From Nitrospira_D sp019636945 (GTDB lineage Bacteria; Nitrospirota; Nitrospiria; Nitrospirales; Nitrospiraceae), in contig NZ_JBLFBO010000013.1 of the NCBI RefSeq assembly GCF_047338595.1, positions 17,651 through 81,650 of the forward strand: a stretch of DNA of 64,000 nucleotides. The letters run 5' to 3'. Positions 43,465-53,053 of this stretch are shown here, in pieces; the first letter of the stretch is position 1; each line of letters starts with the position of its first letter. Under the pieces are notes generated by a model, which was not told where the DNA came from, did not search any database, and worked only from the letters and a program-made list of their open reading frames with translations. The position numbers were made by a program, and so were the translations under genes.

Positions 43465-45465
43465 CTAGGCGTGATGTTTGAATAGTGGTCGACCATCGCG
43501 GCCTGTGCGCGTGATGCACACATGATCGGTACAGGAAGGCACGAGGGAGTCATTCTCATGGATTTGATGCTCGAGAAAGACCAGTTCATCGCAATACTGA
43601 TCGCTATTCGTGTGAGTGATGGTGATAGACACAGTTGCCCGATGTTTTCCTCCCACAGGCCTGACCAGGTCTGGGATCTGTTGAGCAGCGATGGAAATCT
43701 TCGGTGTCTCGTGCTTATAGGGGTACACGACGGTCAGAAAGCACGTGATCGAGGCATCTTGCGTCAGGCGGACGATCGGCGCCCGCTCTTTCGTACCGTA
43801 CGATGTGGAGACAAACCCTTCCTCGATGGAGGGGCGTACGGTCGGCACAAGCGGCTGTGCAAGGACCAGCTTGGGTGAATAGACTGACAGCGTGTCGTGC
43901 GACACGGAGAGCGAAACCTCCCCTTGTGCGGGTGGTGCGAGATGGAAGTGAAGGTCATACCGGTGGGATTCGTCTGCACGCAGGAGATCGAAAATGACCC
44001 AGTATTCTCCGTTGATGAACAGCACCTTCCGCTCATGAATCACCGGATACTCATAGCTACGAGCTATACCATGCAGATAGTCAAGCCCGGGCTTGCTGAC
44101 AAATGCGACCATCGATCGATCAGGTTCGGGACCTGAAATCTTGAACCGACTCTTTTTCCACTCGTACCGAGTTTGATTTCGCCCATCCACCAGCACGGTG
44201 TTGTGAGCAGCCGTGTTGCGAAAACGGACACGCCAATTGACTGGTCCTGATTCATCATAGGTGTAACGGCCTGGATCCATGATGAGCGGTGTGCCGTAGG
44301 CATAGGCTTCGAAACTGAGCAGATCCAAATGCCCATGATTCCCAGCACCCAACGGGCCGCAGTCGAAGATCAGGTAGCGTTCGTCCTGATAGGTTTGATC
44401 CCGATCACCCCAACCGCTCCGCAATGCATAATAGCCGCTATGGGGAAATCCTTTTGATCGCACAGTCGGAGGCTGTCCCTGTGCGCCTCGTGACGCGACA
44501 TACAAGAGAGCTTCCCCTCCGTAGAGATCGTAGCCTTGCTGCAAGAGGTCCAGGAAGCAGCGGCTATCGCCGTCGCTGAGAGCGGGGATCAGGCCATCAG
44601 GTCTGTGGGCATAGAGTGAAAATTCCAAAGCCTTCTTCACTAATTGATCAAACGGCTCCGGCATCTCGATCTGGTTGAGGCGCGCAAGCTTGGTGATCCA
44701 GAGATAGTTCTTGAGCACCAGGTGATGGTAATCGGTGGATTGTTCGCAGTGGACTCCGTCGGGCTGGAGATCAGACTGAATGTTCCTCACCAGCTCGGTT
44801 CTGGACCAGGCGAGCCATTCGCGAGCCTCGGTGAATTCTGGAAAGACGACGGCGGCCAGGAAGATCGCACAGAGTTCCAATGTCCGATGATTTCTGGCCG
44901 GCGTGACATGGTCTCGTAAATATGAGACCTGGTGGTGTAGCGAGGACAGAAAGGAACGGTAGAAGTCTGGGGTAACGCAGCTTGCCCGGGTCGTGTTCAC
45001 GAAATAGTAATGAGCGAAGATCCAATTCTGGATGCGCCGTCCTGCGACGTCGCTGGGGAGGAAATCGAGCGGAACGGTTCGAATCCAGGAGCCGGTGATG
45101 TCAACCCATGCCTTGGCGTATCGAGGATCATTCGTCTCGTGATAGGCCATGCCGAGCCCGACGGCGTAATAGAATTTATGGAGCAGGATCAGCCATTCCT
45201 GGTCGCTGCTGAGATTGGTGAGCCAGAGCGGGGAGCCGGAAAAGATGTGACGTTCGCCGTTGAACTCAAACTGATTCATCAGTATGTCGTCAATCTTCGG
45301 GCGTGCCGTTTCAACCGCATCCAGGACCGGGAAATAGTGGATCGTCGTCCTGGTCTGGAAATGGTTCAGCAAGGCGTCAGCGGTCAAGCGCTGGAAGGGT
45401 TCCGCAAAGAGATGCCGGGAGTCCATCTGTTCACTCGAAGGGTGCTGACTAGTGGCAAGCCGCAT
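43465..45465 (-). CDS. Heparinase II/III-family polysaccharide lyase
   Basis: 666 aa. The N-terminal alpha/alpha toroid runs to about residue 330 (with NHRTLELCAIFLAAVVFPEF). The C-terminal beta-sandwich opens with GYYALRSGWG and carries GAGNHGHLDLLSFEAYAYG, RYTYDESGPVNWR and FRNTAAHNTV, the conserved residues of this lyase family. No clear signal peptide. Start ATG 45465 has AGGA upstream and overlaps the glycosyltransferase gene by 17 bases. Such enzymes in synthesis operons trim or release uronate polymers, so the product probably contains uronic acid (inference). Confidence 0.9.
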   Translation of the reverse strand: MRLATSQHPSSEQMDSRHLFAEPFQRLTADALLNHFQTRTTIHYFPVLDAVETARPKIDDILMNQFEFNGERHIFSGSPLWLTNLSSDQEWLILLHKFYYAVGLGMAYHETNDPRYAKAWVDITGSWIRTVPLDFLPSDVAGRRIQNWIFAHYYFVNTTRASCVTPDFYRSFLSSLHHQVSYLRDHVTPARNHRTLELCAIFLAAVVFPEFTEAREWLAWSRTELVRNIQSDLQPDGVHCEQSTDYHHLVLKNYLWITKLARLNQIEMPEPFDQLVKKALEFSLYAHRPDGLIPALSDGDSRCFLDLLQQGYDLYGGEALLYVASRGAQGQPPTVRSKGFPHSGYYALRSGWGDRDQTYQDERYLIFDCGPLGAGNHGHLDLLSFEAYAYGTPLIMDPGRYTYDESGPVNWRVRFRNTAAHNTVLVDGRNQTRYEWKKSRFKISGPEPDRSMVAFVSKPGLDYLHGIARSYEYPVIHERKVLFINGEYWVIFDLLRADESHRYDLHFHLAPPAQGEVSLSVSHDTLSVYSPKLVLAQPLVPTVRPSIEEGFVSTSYGTKERAPIVRLTQDASITCFLTVVYPYKHETPKISIAAQQIPDLVRPVGGKHRATVSITITHTNSDQYCDELVFLEHQIHENDSLVPSCTDHVCITRTGRDGRPLFKHHA

Positions 45466-48088
45466 GGGTTTCCTGGTGATCAGTGGTGGTCCCAACAGTT
45501 TCCATATGAAAAAGGTTGAACAGCTGTTTCGTAGTCTGACTCGAGTCAAAGATTCGGCACATCGTCTCACGCCCGGCATGAGCAAGACTGTTCCTGAAGT
45601 CGGAGTCAACCAGCAGTTCTTCGATGGCTTTGGCAAGGGCCAACGGGTCGCGCGGTGCGACCAACAGGCCGTTGCGTCGATCTTTAATGATTTCCGGAAT
45701 GCCGGAGACCGATGTGGAAATCACCGGGACTCCAGAGGCCATGGCTTCGGCGAGGACGTTCGGAATGCCGTCTCGATCACCGTTGTCCACCACGTGACAG
45801 GGGAGCACAAACACCGTGGCGCTCTGATAGATAGTGCGGAGCTCCTCTTGTGTCACACCTGGTTCGATTGCAATGTTTTCCTCAAGACCATACCGGTGAA
45901 TCAGGCCCATTACTACATCAGTCTGTTCATCAGGTTCACCGACGATCCGGCAACGGAACGGGATTCCGTGCTCATGAATGAGCCGACAGGCCTCGATCAA
46001 AAAGGGAAACCCTTTCTTTTCGACGAAGCGTCCGACTGACAGGATTGTTGGGATTGCCGGCGTCTCTCGGTCAATGGCCGGAGCGAAACGCGTCGTATCG
46101 ACTCCATGATAGATGGTGTGGATCGGGGCACTCTGTGAGGAGACGTCCTGCAAGTGATGATGGTTGGCTCCTGTGCAGGTCACGACGAACTTCGCTCGAC
46201 GTAGTTTAAGCGACAGCAGATCGCCGGGGTTCAGTTTTGGCAGATAAATGTCCTTGGCGTGGGCGGTAAAGCTGAAGGGCAGGTCGCTCAGCATGCTTGC
46301 GAACATGGCCATGGTTGTTGCGCCATGGCAAAAGTGGGCGTGCAGATGACGGATGTTTCCTGACTTGAGAACGGAGTCGGCAATCGCCCCGGCACGAAGA
46401 AAATCTTTGTAGAACACTTTCTTGGGCCACGTGAAGACGCTGCTCCGACAGCTCAGGCTCAATGTCCAGGCTTCCCATGCAGCATGCAGATATCGGAGCG
46501 GAACGGTGCGAAGGAGTCGAACATGACTCGAACAATATCGTGGAAGGTTTGCGATCAGCCAGGACAGAAATCCGCTGTCTGTTTTCTCGCTGTCTTCGGG
46601 CAGATAGGTGAGCGGTGAAATGAGGGCCTTTCCATGCGGTCCGGTACAGTTCGCTTCGCCTTGAAACGCAGAGAAGAGGTGCAGCTGAAGCCCCATCTGC
46701 TCCAGGAGCATAACTTCGTTGGTGATGAAGGCTTCTGATCGACGGGGGAATCCTTTCATAATATAACCGATGCTGCCGTCGGACGAGCGGGTCTCTGTCT
46801 TGTTTCTGTCTGGATGGGGAAAGGTGTCTGCCGTCTGCAATGGGGCTGCTTCTATCGGTACCGTTCCCGTGAGAAAGAGCGTCTTGAGTTGATGGCTCGC
46901 ATGGCTGGACGTAAATTGCTGCTCAATGGTCTCACGCCCGGCTTGTCCTAAGCGTTGACGGATTGCCGGATGATCCAGAAGATGAGCGAGGGCCAGCGCT
47001 AACGCTTCAGGGTCTCGCTGGGGAACAAGAAGACCGTTGTGATCGTGTCGGACAAGTTCCGGAATGCCTGAAACTCCAGTCGTGACGACGGGGAGTCGGC
47101 ATGCCATGGCTTCCATGAGGACGTTCGGAATCCCGTCGCGATCGCCGTCCTGAGCGACCTGACAGGGAAGGGCAAAGATGTCGGCACGTTGGTAGAGCCC
47201 CACGACTTCTTCGAGTGGTTGTTGTCCCATCAACAGGACGAGATGTTCGAGATGGAACTCTTGAATCAGCGCTTCCATGGCGGATTGCAAGGGGCCGAAT
47301 CCGACGATGCAGCAGTGAAACCGGTAGCCACGGACGTTCAGCAAATGGCAGGCGTGGAGGAGCGTGAGTAACCCTTTCTTTTCTCGAAAGCGTGCGACGC
47401 TTACGATTGTGGGGGTCGCTGACGGTGCAGTAGGATGATCGTGCCGTAGCCGGTCGAATCGGGCCAGATTCAGGCCGTGGTAGAGACGAAGGAGCGGGGT
47501 GCCGTTGTCCGACAGACGCTGGAGGTACTGCCGATTATCCTCGGTGCAGGTGACGACGAATTCCGCATGGTGCATTTTCCTTTGTAGTATGGCTGGTGGT
47601 GTGAGGAAGATATCCTTTGCGTGGCAGGTCATGCTGTACGGAATGTCTGTCAGCCGGTGAGCGAGTTCAGCGACGCTCGTGGGGGCATTCGCAAAGTGGA
47701 CGTGGAGGTGACCGATGCGTTGGTTGAGAAGCGCCGCAGCGAGTGAACCGGCCTGGATAAATTTCGGCCACGAAGGCTGCTCGGTGGATCGACGCCAAAA
47801 TTGAATGGTCGAGACATACCGCCGAGGGGAGCTGATGAAGAGCCGAAGATGGGCCCAGAACGGATTGTGGTGTAAGGTGCCGAGCGAGCGGGGCAGATAG
47901 GTAACCGATGCGCGGACTTGGCCGACCATATCGTGGGTGATAGGGTCGGTCGGCGGCTCAAGGGCGAAGACCGACAAGTCCAGTCCCAGCGCTTCCAGGT
48001 CCAACACCTCTTGCAGGATGAATGTCTCCGACACTTTTGGAAACACTTTGAGGAGGTATCCGATTCTTGGCGTGGATTGTGTCGGCAT
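45449..48088 (-). CDS. Tandem GT4 glycosyltransferase (two complete copies in one protein)
   Basis: 879 aa with two WcaL/GT4-type units. Copy 1, residues 1-405: IGYLLKVFPKVSETFILQEV, HLHVHFANAPTSVAELAH, VSVARFREKKGL, GIPNVLMEAMACRLPVV. Copy 2, about 440-879: IGYIMKGFPRRSEAFITNEV, HLHAHFCHGATTMAMFAS, LSVGRFVEKKGF, GIPNVLAEAMASGVPVI. Both keep the EAM..G.PVV nucleotide-sugar motif, so two transfers by one polypeptide are possible. Joined by a Thr/Asp-rich linker. Three bases separate its start from the previous gene. Confidence 0.93.
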   Translation of the reverse strand: MPTQSTPRIGYLLKVFPKVSETFILQEVLDLEALGLDLSVFALEPPTDPITHDMVGQVRASVTYLPRSLGTLHHNPFWAHLRLFISSPRRYVSTIQFWRRSTEQPSWPKFIQAGSLAAALLNQRIGHLHVHFANAPTSVAELAHRLTDIPYSMTCHAKDIFLTPPAILQRKMHHAEFVVTCTEDNRQYLQRLSDNGTPLLRLYHGLNLARFDRLRHDHPTAPSATPTIVSVARFREKKGLLTLLHACHLLNVRGYRFHCCIVGFGPLQSAMEALIQEFHLEHLVLLMGQQPLEEVVGLYQRADIFALPCQVAQDGDRDGIPNVLMEAMACRLPVVTTGVSGIPELVRHDHNGLLVPQRDPEALALALAHLLDHPAIRQRLGQAGRETIEQQFTSSHASHQLKTLFLTGTVPIEAAPLQTADTFPHPDRNKTETRSSDGSIGYIMKGFPRRSEAFITNEVMLLEQMGLQLHLFSAFQGEANCTGPHGKALISPLTYLPEDSEKTDSGFLSWLIANLPRYCSSHVRLLRTVPLRYLHAAWEAWTLSLSCRSSVFTWPKKVFYKDFLRAGAIADSVLKSGNIRHLHAHFCHGATTMAMFASMLSDLPFSFTAHAKDIYLPKLNPGDLLSLKLRRAKFVVTCTGANHHHLQDVSSQSAPIHTIYHGVDTTRFAPAIDRETPAIPTILSVGRFVEKKGFPFLIEACRLIHEHGIPFRCRIVGEPDEQTDVVMGLIHRYGLEENIAIEPGVTQEELRTIYQSATVFVLPCHVVDNGDRDGIPNVLAEAMASGVPVISTSVSGIPEIIKDRRNGLLVAPRDPLALAKAIEELLVDSDFRNSLAHAGRETMCRIFDSSQTTKQLFNLFHMETVGTTTDHQETHAACH

Positions 48089-48091
48089 GGT

Positions 48092-49366
48092 CTACACCGT
48101 GGAGTGGTGCGCCCTCAGTGTCGCCCGCGAGAGAATGTCCGATGGGGGACTGATGAGAGCGGTGCTTGTCCTCATGTGCTGTGTTTCCATAAACAACTGA
48201 GTCACGGCCCTGGAGACGTTGGCGCCACCGTTCAGAGGTATCCCGATATCCTCCGGGCGAGGGGGCCGAGGCTGTTGCAACGACTGTGTGATGGCTTTGA
48301 ATAGGCTCGTAGGGGTCAATTGATCCGGGTGCATCATGTCGATCAGACCATGCGCTGCTAGGCGTTCTGCTCTGATGTATTGTTCAAGTCTCGGACGGAC
48401 TCGCGGCACGATAATCCCCCGTTGGTTGGCGGTCAGAATTTCAACGACGGTGTTATAGCCGCCCATGGACACAACGAGATCAGCTGCTGCAAGATACTCG
48501 TACAGTCGTGGGGTGAAATCTAGGACGGTTAATGCCAGCTCCGGAGAGGCGGCTTGCTGGAGGCGACGGTGTTGCTCAGGGCCCATCAACGGGCCGGTCA
48601 CGATGAGGGTGTCAAAATTGGGCCGTCGAGAAGCAAATCGTTTTCTGAGCATCGTGACGTATGCCTTCACGAGGGGATAGCCATCGTTCCCGCCACCGGG
48701 GGTGACCAGAACCAAGCGATCGCTCCGTAGAGCTAAGTCTCGGCGAGTGTCCTCTCGAGAAACGTCCGGTTGTGTTCTGCCCACATAGCCGCACGAGACA
48801 ACCTTCTGCTCAATGCTCCGCGGAAGTCCATATTCTTTGACTGGATCATAGATCGTGCGTGAGCCGTAAAGGAAAATGGCGTGATACGTGTTCTTCAGCA
48901 AGGGGATGATGCCGGACTTGGTCCATTCAGTTTGAACGTGATCGGGATGATCCTCGATATCGCGCATCCCCAAGATAATTCTGGTTGAGGGCGACTTGGT
49001 CTTGAGGAATTGGAGGGCCGGTAAGAGTTCCCCTCGTATGCCGGCCGGGGCCTTGTCGACTAAGAGGATGTCGGGTCGCAAATTGCGGACGCTCTCGAGA
49101 ATGATGCGTTGGCGAAGCTTGAGCGTGATGTCGATTGTATGTGGAAGCAGTCGCGAGCAATACTGTCCGTCGGCGTCCTTGGTGAGCGCTGGCAACTTAA
49201 TGTACTCCATACGTTCAGGTAACGCATAGGCGTGAGCCTGCATGGATCCGGTCAGCATGATCAGAGAGGCATGCGGGATACGTTCAGACAGATGCTGCGC
49301 AATTTCCAGGCTCCGGCGGATGTGGCCGAGGCCGTAACTATCGTGTGAGTAGAGCATGATCAACAT
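48092..49366 (-). CDS. COG4671-type (MurG-like) glycosyltransferase
   Basis: 424 aa GT-B enzyme. N-terminal domain starts MLIMLYSHDSYGLGHIRRSL; nucleotide-sugar half has LVTPGGGNDGYPL, VTGPLMGP and VVSMGGYNTVVEIL. Related to the N-terminal half of the fusion at 37758-39797. First gene of a nine-gene minus-strand operon including the mini-gene; a GAGG site precedes ATG 49366. Acceptor and donor unknown. No sigma-54 or strong sigma-70 promoter was found in the 160 bases upstream. Confidence 0.9.
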   Translation of the reverse strand: MLIMLYSHDSYGLGHIRRSLEIAQHLSERIPHASLIMLTGSMQAHAYALPERMEYIKLPALTKDADGQYCSRLLPHTIDITLKLRQRIILESVRNLRPDILLVDKAPAGIRGELLPALQFLKTKSPSTRIILGMRDIEDHPDHVQTEWTKSGIIPLLKNTYHAIFLYGSRTIYDPVKEYGLPRSIEQKVVSCGYVGRTQPDVSREDTRRDLALRSDRLVLVTPGGGNDGYPLVKAYVTMLRKRFASRRPNFDTLIVTGPLMGPEQHRRLQQAASPELALTVLDFTPRLYEYLAAADLVVSMGGYNTVVEILTANQRGIIVPRVRPRLEQYIRAERLAAHGLIDMMHPDQLTPTSLFKAITQSLQQPRPPRPEDIGIPLNGGANVSRAVTQLFMETQHMRTSTALISPPSDILSRATLRAHHSTV

Positions 49367-49525
49367 CGGTTCAGCCTCATTCTTCCTTGTCGCCCAGGTA
49401 TGCGCGGTCGGTTCATGACCACTTCCGTCGTTTGCTCATGTTCGTGTTGAAACAGCCTCTCATGTGCATCTCAGATACAGTCATGTTTGTTGGACGAGAC
49501 TGATTGGATTTCGTAAACACATTCG

Positions 49526-49927
49526 TTACAGGTTCTGCTCGATCATCGCCGCCGGACGGTTGGAAACGATGCCGGACGCACCAAAGCGTGTAAGCGTCTC
49601 GAGAAGGTCATCGAATGAAAATGGTTTCGAAAGATAGGCATTCGCGCCGGCCTGCCTACTCATTTTTTCCATTTCCGCCGTCCCTTTCGCCGTCATGAGG
49701 AGGATGGACGATTCCACCCCTCGCTGCCTGAGGGTCCGGCAGATGTCGAGCCCGTCATCAGGCCCCAGAAAAATATCGAGGATGATGACGTCGTAGACAT
49801 TGGCCCTGGTCAGGGCCAATGTCTGCGACTTTCCTGAGGAAACCTCTACGCGGTGCTCTTCGGCTTCAAGCCCGCGCTTCATGAAACCGACAATCCGCTC
49901 ATCATCTTCCACGATCAGAATGTGCAC
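49526..49927 (-). CDS. Single-domain response regulator
   Basis: 133 aa, receiver domain only. Phospho-acceptor Asp in VIILDIFLGPDDG, acidic pair in VEDDERIV, Lys in LSKPF. It starts nearly like the OmpR-type regulator upstream (ILIVEDDERIVGFMKRGLEA against ILVVEDDERISTFIKRGLEA), so it may be a duplicate that lost its DNA-binding half. Lies between the sensor operon and the polysaccharide operon; it could act as a phosphate sink or by protein contact. Confidence 0.9.
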   Translation of the reverse strand: MHILIVEDDERIVGFMKRGLEAEEHRVEVSSGKSQTLALTRANVYDVIILDIFLGPDDGLDICRTLRQRGVESSILLMTAKGTAEMEKMSRQAGANAYLSKPFSFDDLLETLTRFGASGIVSNRPAAMIEQNL

Positions 49928-50070
49928 AGCCGCTCCCTATCTGAGTATCGTGACGCGCAATATCGTCAGGGGCTACCGTACGCGAACGAGATGAGAGGCG
50001 GCTGAGAGCGAGATGAGAAATTGATAAGAACTAAGATGTGTGTTGTGTAGGAAGTATCTCAGCAGGTCGG

Positions 50071-50766
50071 TCAGGAAGATTGATTGTCTGAGATCTTGTA
50101 TCCGAAATCTCGCACGGTCTGAATCAGTTTTGTTTGCGAGCCGCCTTCGATTTTTTTTCGCAGGTATCCGATATAGACATCGACGGTATTGGTCAGGGTG
50201 TCGTGATGATAGCCCCAGACTTGTTCGAGAATGGAGGTGCGACTGAGCGCTTTATTAGGATGGGACATAAGAAATGCCAACAGGTCAAATTCTTTCCGAG
50301 TCAAGGGGATGATCGCGTCGCCTCGGCGCACCTCGCGTGAGCTTCGGTTGAGCGAGAGATCGGCTACGCACAATACCTGGGCCGTTTCTTCGTTGTGTGA
50401 TGGTCGCCGTCGGAGCAAGGCCTTAATGCGCGCAAGCAGTTCCTCGAAGGCAAAAGGTTTTGTGAGATAGTCGTCCGCGCCATGGTCGAATCCGCTCAAT
50501 TTGTCCTCCAGGGCATCTTTGGCCGTCAAAATGAGGATCGGGGTCTCGATCTGCTCACGGCGCAAGGATTGACAGACTTGGTGGCCATGTGTGTCCGGTA
50601 ATACAAGGTCAAGAATGATCAGGTCGTACGGTGTGAGGCCTCGCTGTACTCCTTCTTGCCCATCTTGAGCGACATCCACCAGGTAGCCTTCCGCTTCCAG
50701 CCCACGTTTGATGAATGTCGAAATCCGCTCGTCGTCTTCCACTACGAGGATATGTATGGCTGCCAT
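50071..50766 (-). CDS. OmpR/PhoB-type response regulator
   Basis: 231 aa. Receiver domain with phospho-acceptor Asp in IILDLVLPDTHG and KPF; winged-helix DNA-binding domain with LTRKEFDLLAFLMSHPNK and TVDVYIGYLRKKI. Follows the histidine kinase by 3 bases, so the two are a cognate pair. Regulon unknown; the adjacent polysaccharide operon and the porin in its own operon are the obvious candidates. Confidence 0.95.
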   Translation of the reverse strand: MAAIHILVVEDDERISTFIKRGLEAEGYLVDVAQDGQEGVQRGLTPYDLIILDLVLPDTHGHQVCQSLRREQIETPILILTAKDALEDKLSGFDHGADDYLTKPFAFEELLARIKALLRRRPSHNEETAQVLCVADLSLNRSSREVRRGDAIIPLTRKEFDLLAFLMSHPNKALSRTSILEQVWGYHHDTLTNTVDVYIGYLRKKIEGGSQTKLIQTVRDFGYKISDNQSS

Positions 50767-50769
50767 GGG

Positions 50770-53043
50770 CTAGACCCTTTCCGGTGTGCGTGACGCGTGA
50801 TCAGGTTCGTGAGTACATTGCGGGGAGGGAACCGGATGAAGGGGAAGTCGAACGGTCACCGTCGTGCCCTGGTGGAGAGTACTGGTGATCGAGATGTCCC
50901 CGTGGTGCGCTTCTGCAATCCACTTGGCGATCGGCAGGCCAAGTCCGGCCCCACCCACTGCCGATGGACGGCCCCGCCAAACACGATAGGCTCGCTTGAC
51001 GACATGCGGAAGATCCGCTTCGGGAATTCCCAGCCCGTTGTCGGAGACCATGACCTGCACCTCATGCTCCGAGGTGTTCTGTCGAATGACAATCGAGCCG
51101 TCTTTCCGTCCGTATTTGACGGCATTGTCCGTGAGAATCATGAAGAGTTGCATGAGCCGTTCTGGATCTCCTTGAACCGTCGCCTCGCGCGACACCCCTT
51201 GCAGCGTCACGGCGATGTTCTGTGAGCGCGCAAGAATGGCCGTTTCTCGGCGTACCTCTTCAAGCATCGGCCCCAGCAAGGTCGGCTTGAGATCCATCTG
51301 CAACGTGCCCGATTCCGACCGAGCTAAAAACAGAATATCGCCGACCAACTTATTCATTTGACTCGATAGTTGGACGATCCGTTCCAACGTGGCCCGATAT
51401 TCGGAGATCGGTTTCTCCTTTCCTCTGAGGGTTACCTCAGCTTCTCCCCTGATCACGGTCAAGGGGGTCCTGAGTTCATGACTGATGTCGGCGAAAAATT
51501 GCGACCGTAATTGATCGAGCGCTTTCAACTTCTGATGGGCATCTTGAATCGTCTCCACCGCCTGCTTTCGTTTCGTGACGTCTTGTCTGATGCTGATGAA
51601 GTGACTGATCTCGCCCTTCCGGTCACGGACGGGAGTGATCGTTTCCTCTTCCGTGTAGAGACTGCCGTCTTTTCTACGATTGGTGCTTTCGCCATGCCAG
51701 ACCTTGCCGCGCATGATCGTTTGCCACTGGTTCTGATAGAAGGGCTGGGCCTGTTGCTCAGCGGTCAGACTGCGGATGTTCCGGCCGAGCACGTCGTCAG
51801 CCGTATACCCGGTCAATGACGTGAAGGAGGGATTGACCCAGGTAATCCGTCCGATGCGGTCCATGATCATCACGGCATTCGCGGCGGATTCGAGTGCCGT
51901 CCCTTGCAGTCGTATTTGCTCTTCCTCCTGGTCCTGTTCCGTTCTGTCCTTGGCGATACAGGCGATCCCCTCGATGAGACCATCCTCTCCCCGCATCACG
52001 GCCGCCGACCAGGACAGCGAGAAGGTCCGCCCGTTCTTCGCGAGACAGGTGATCGCCATTTGGTGAATCGAGCCTTGCCGCAGCATGTTCTGATAGGTCT
52101 CTCCATCCAGTGGGTTGTCATGGGGTGGGAACAGGATTGCCCCGCCTTGGCCGAGCAGTTCCTGTTCTTCATATCCGAGTAGATTGAGCGTCGCATGGTT
52201 GACGCTTCGTATGGTGCCGTCCGGACTAAACACGATCAGGAGGTCGGTCATGGAGCGAATGACGTTGTCGACATAGTTTTTCGACACGGTCGTATGCAAG
52301 AGCTGCTCGGTCATGCTGTTGAAGCATTTGGCCAATTCGCCCAACTCATCGGCGCTGGACACGGGCACGGTCGCGTACAGGTCGCCTTCGGCCACTTTCT
52401 TCGTGGCCTCGGTGAGGGGAGCGATGACCTGCAAGGATTGTCTGAGCAGGATGATGAAGAGTCCGCCTCCGAGCAGAAGCGTGAACATGCTGGCTCCCAC
52501 GGTTTGGCTCACTAATTTGCTGAGTCGTTGCTCAAGCGCATCCCGATCCAACAAGATTCTGACCGAGCCGATCGATGAAGCAGCGAGGAGGTTGTCCCGT
52601 TCTCCTTGGTTGGGAACGTCGACGATGAGTCGTCCGAACTCTGAGATACGGTATCCCTTCCGGAGGGCCACATCTCTTTGCCAGACGTCCCCAAGGTCCG
52701 GCAAGATGAGGTCTTCGGTGGTAAGTTGAATTCCGGAAAATTCGAGCCACACGTCCTTCGAGGGGCGATACGCAAGAATGGCGACAACATCTTCGCCTTC
52801 GCCAAGAGAATGGAGAAGTGTGGTCAGTCCCTCAATGTCCTGTTCCCTGTAGTGCGTGCGCGCTTGTGATGCAATAGTCTTGGCGAGCGTCTCTCCGCGG
52901 ATCTTGAACTCTTGATACATGGCATTGCGGCTTGAGGTATAGGCGAAGAAGGTCAGGCCACAGACCGCGCCGAAGAAGACGGCAAAAAACAAGGCCATCA
53001 GCTTGTGTGTCAGGGAACGTGTCAACCACCGTCGGATCATCAT
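50770..53043 (-). CDS. Membrane PAS-domain sensor histidine kinase
   Basis: 757 aa. Helix 17-38, periplasmic sensor 39-180, helix about 185-205, HAMP 205-255, PAS about 260-370, PAS/PAC about 385-500, dimerisation domain with phospho-His in SHELRTPLTVIRGE near 525, ATPase with DNGLGIPEADLPHV and GGAGLGLPIAKWIA. Works with the OmpR-type regulator 3 bases on. The gene just upstream encodes a phosphate-binding-like protein and the porin before that, suggesting an envelope or solute signal. Confidence 0.94.
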   Translation of the reverse strand: MMIRRWLTRSLTHKLMALFFAVFFGAVCGLTFFAYTSSRNAMYQEFKIRGETLAKTIASQARTHYREQDIEGLTTLLHSLGEGEDVVAILAYRPSKDVWLEFSGIQLTTEDLILPDLGDVWQRDVALRKGYRISEFGRLIVDVPNQGERDNLLAASSIGSVRILLDRDALEQRLSKLVSQTVGASMFTLLLGGGLFIILLRQSLQVIAPLTEATKKVAEGDLYATVPVSSADELGELAKCFNSMTEQLLHTTVSKNYVDNVIRSMTDLLIVFSPDGTIRSVNHATLNLLGYEEQELLGQGGAILFPPHDNPLDGETYQNMLRQGSIHQMAITCLAKNGRTFSLSWSAAVMRGEDGLIEGIACIAKDRTEQDQEEEQIRLQGTALESAANAVMIMDRIGRITWVNPSFTSLTGYTADDVLGRNIRSLTAEQQAQPFYQNQWQTIMRGKVWHGESTNRRKDGSLYTEEETITPVRDRKGEISHFISIRQDVTKRKQAVETIQDAHQKLKALDQLRSQFFADISHELRTPLTVIRGEAEVTLRGKEKPISEYRATLERIVQLSSQMNKLVGDILFLARSESGTLQMDLKPTLLGPMLEEVRRETAILARSQNIAVTLQGVSREATVQGDPERLMQLFMILTDNAVKYGRKDGSIVIRQNTSEHEVQVMVSDNGLGIPEADLPHVVKRAYRVWRGRPSAVGGAGLGLPIAKWIAEAHHGDISITSTLHQGTTVTVRLPLHPVPSPQCTHEPDHASRTPERV

Positions 53044-53053
53044 AGTGATGACG

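Noticed and set aside
34429..49366. Calling the operon an alginate biosynthesis cluster
   Set aside because: Only the AlgE-like barrel and a lyase fold point that way; alg8, alg44, algD and epimerase genes are absent from the window.
49367..49525. Sigma-54 promoter before the polysaccharide operon
   Set aside because: No TGGCAC-N5-TTGCA pattern on the minus strand; no good sigma-70 match either.
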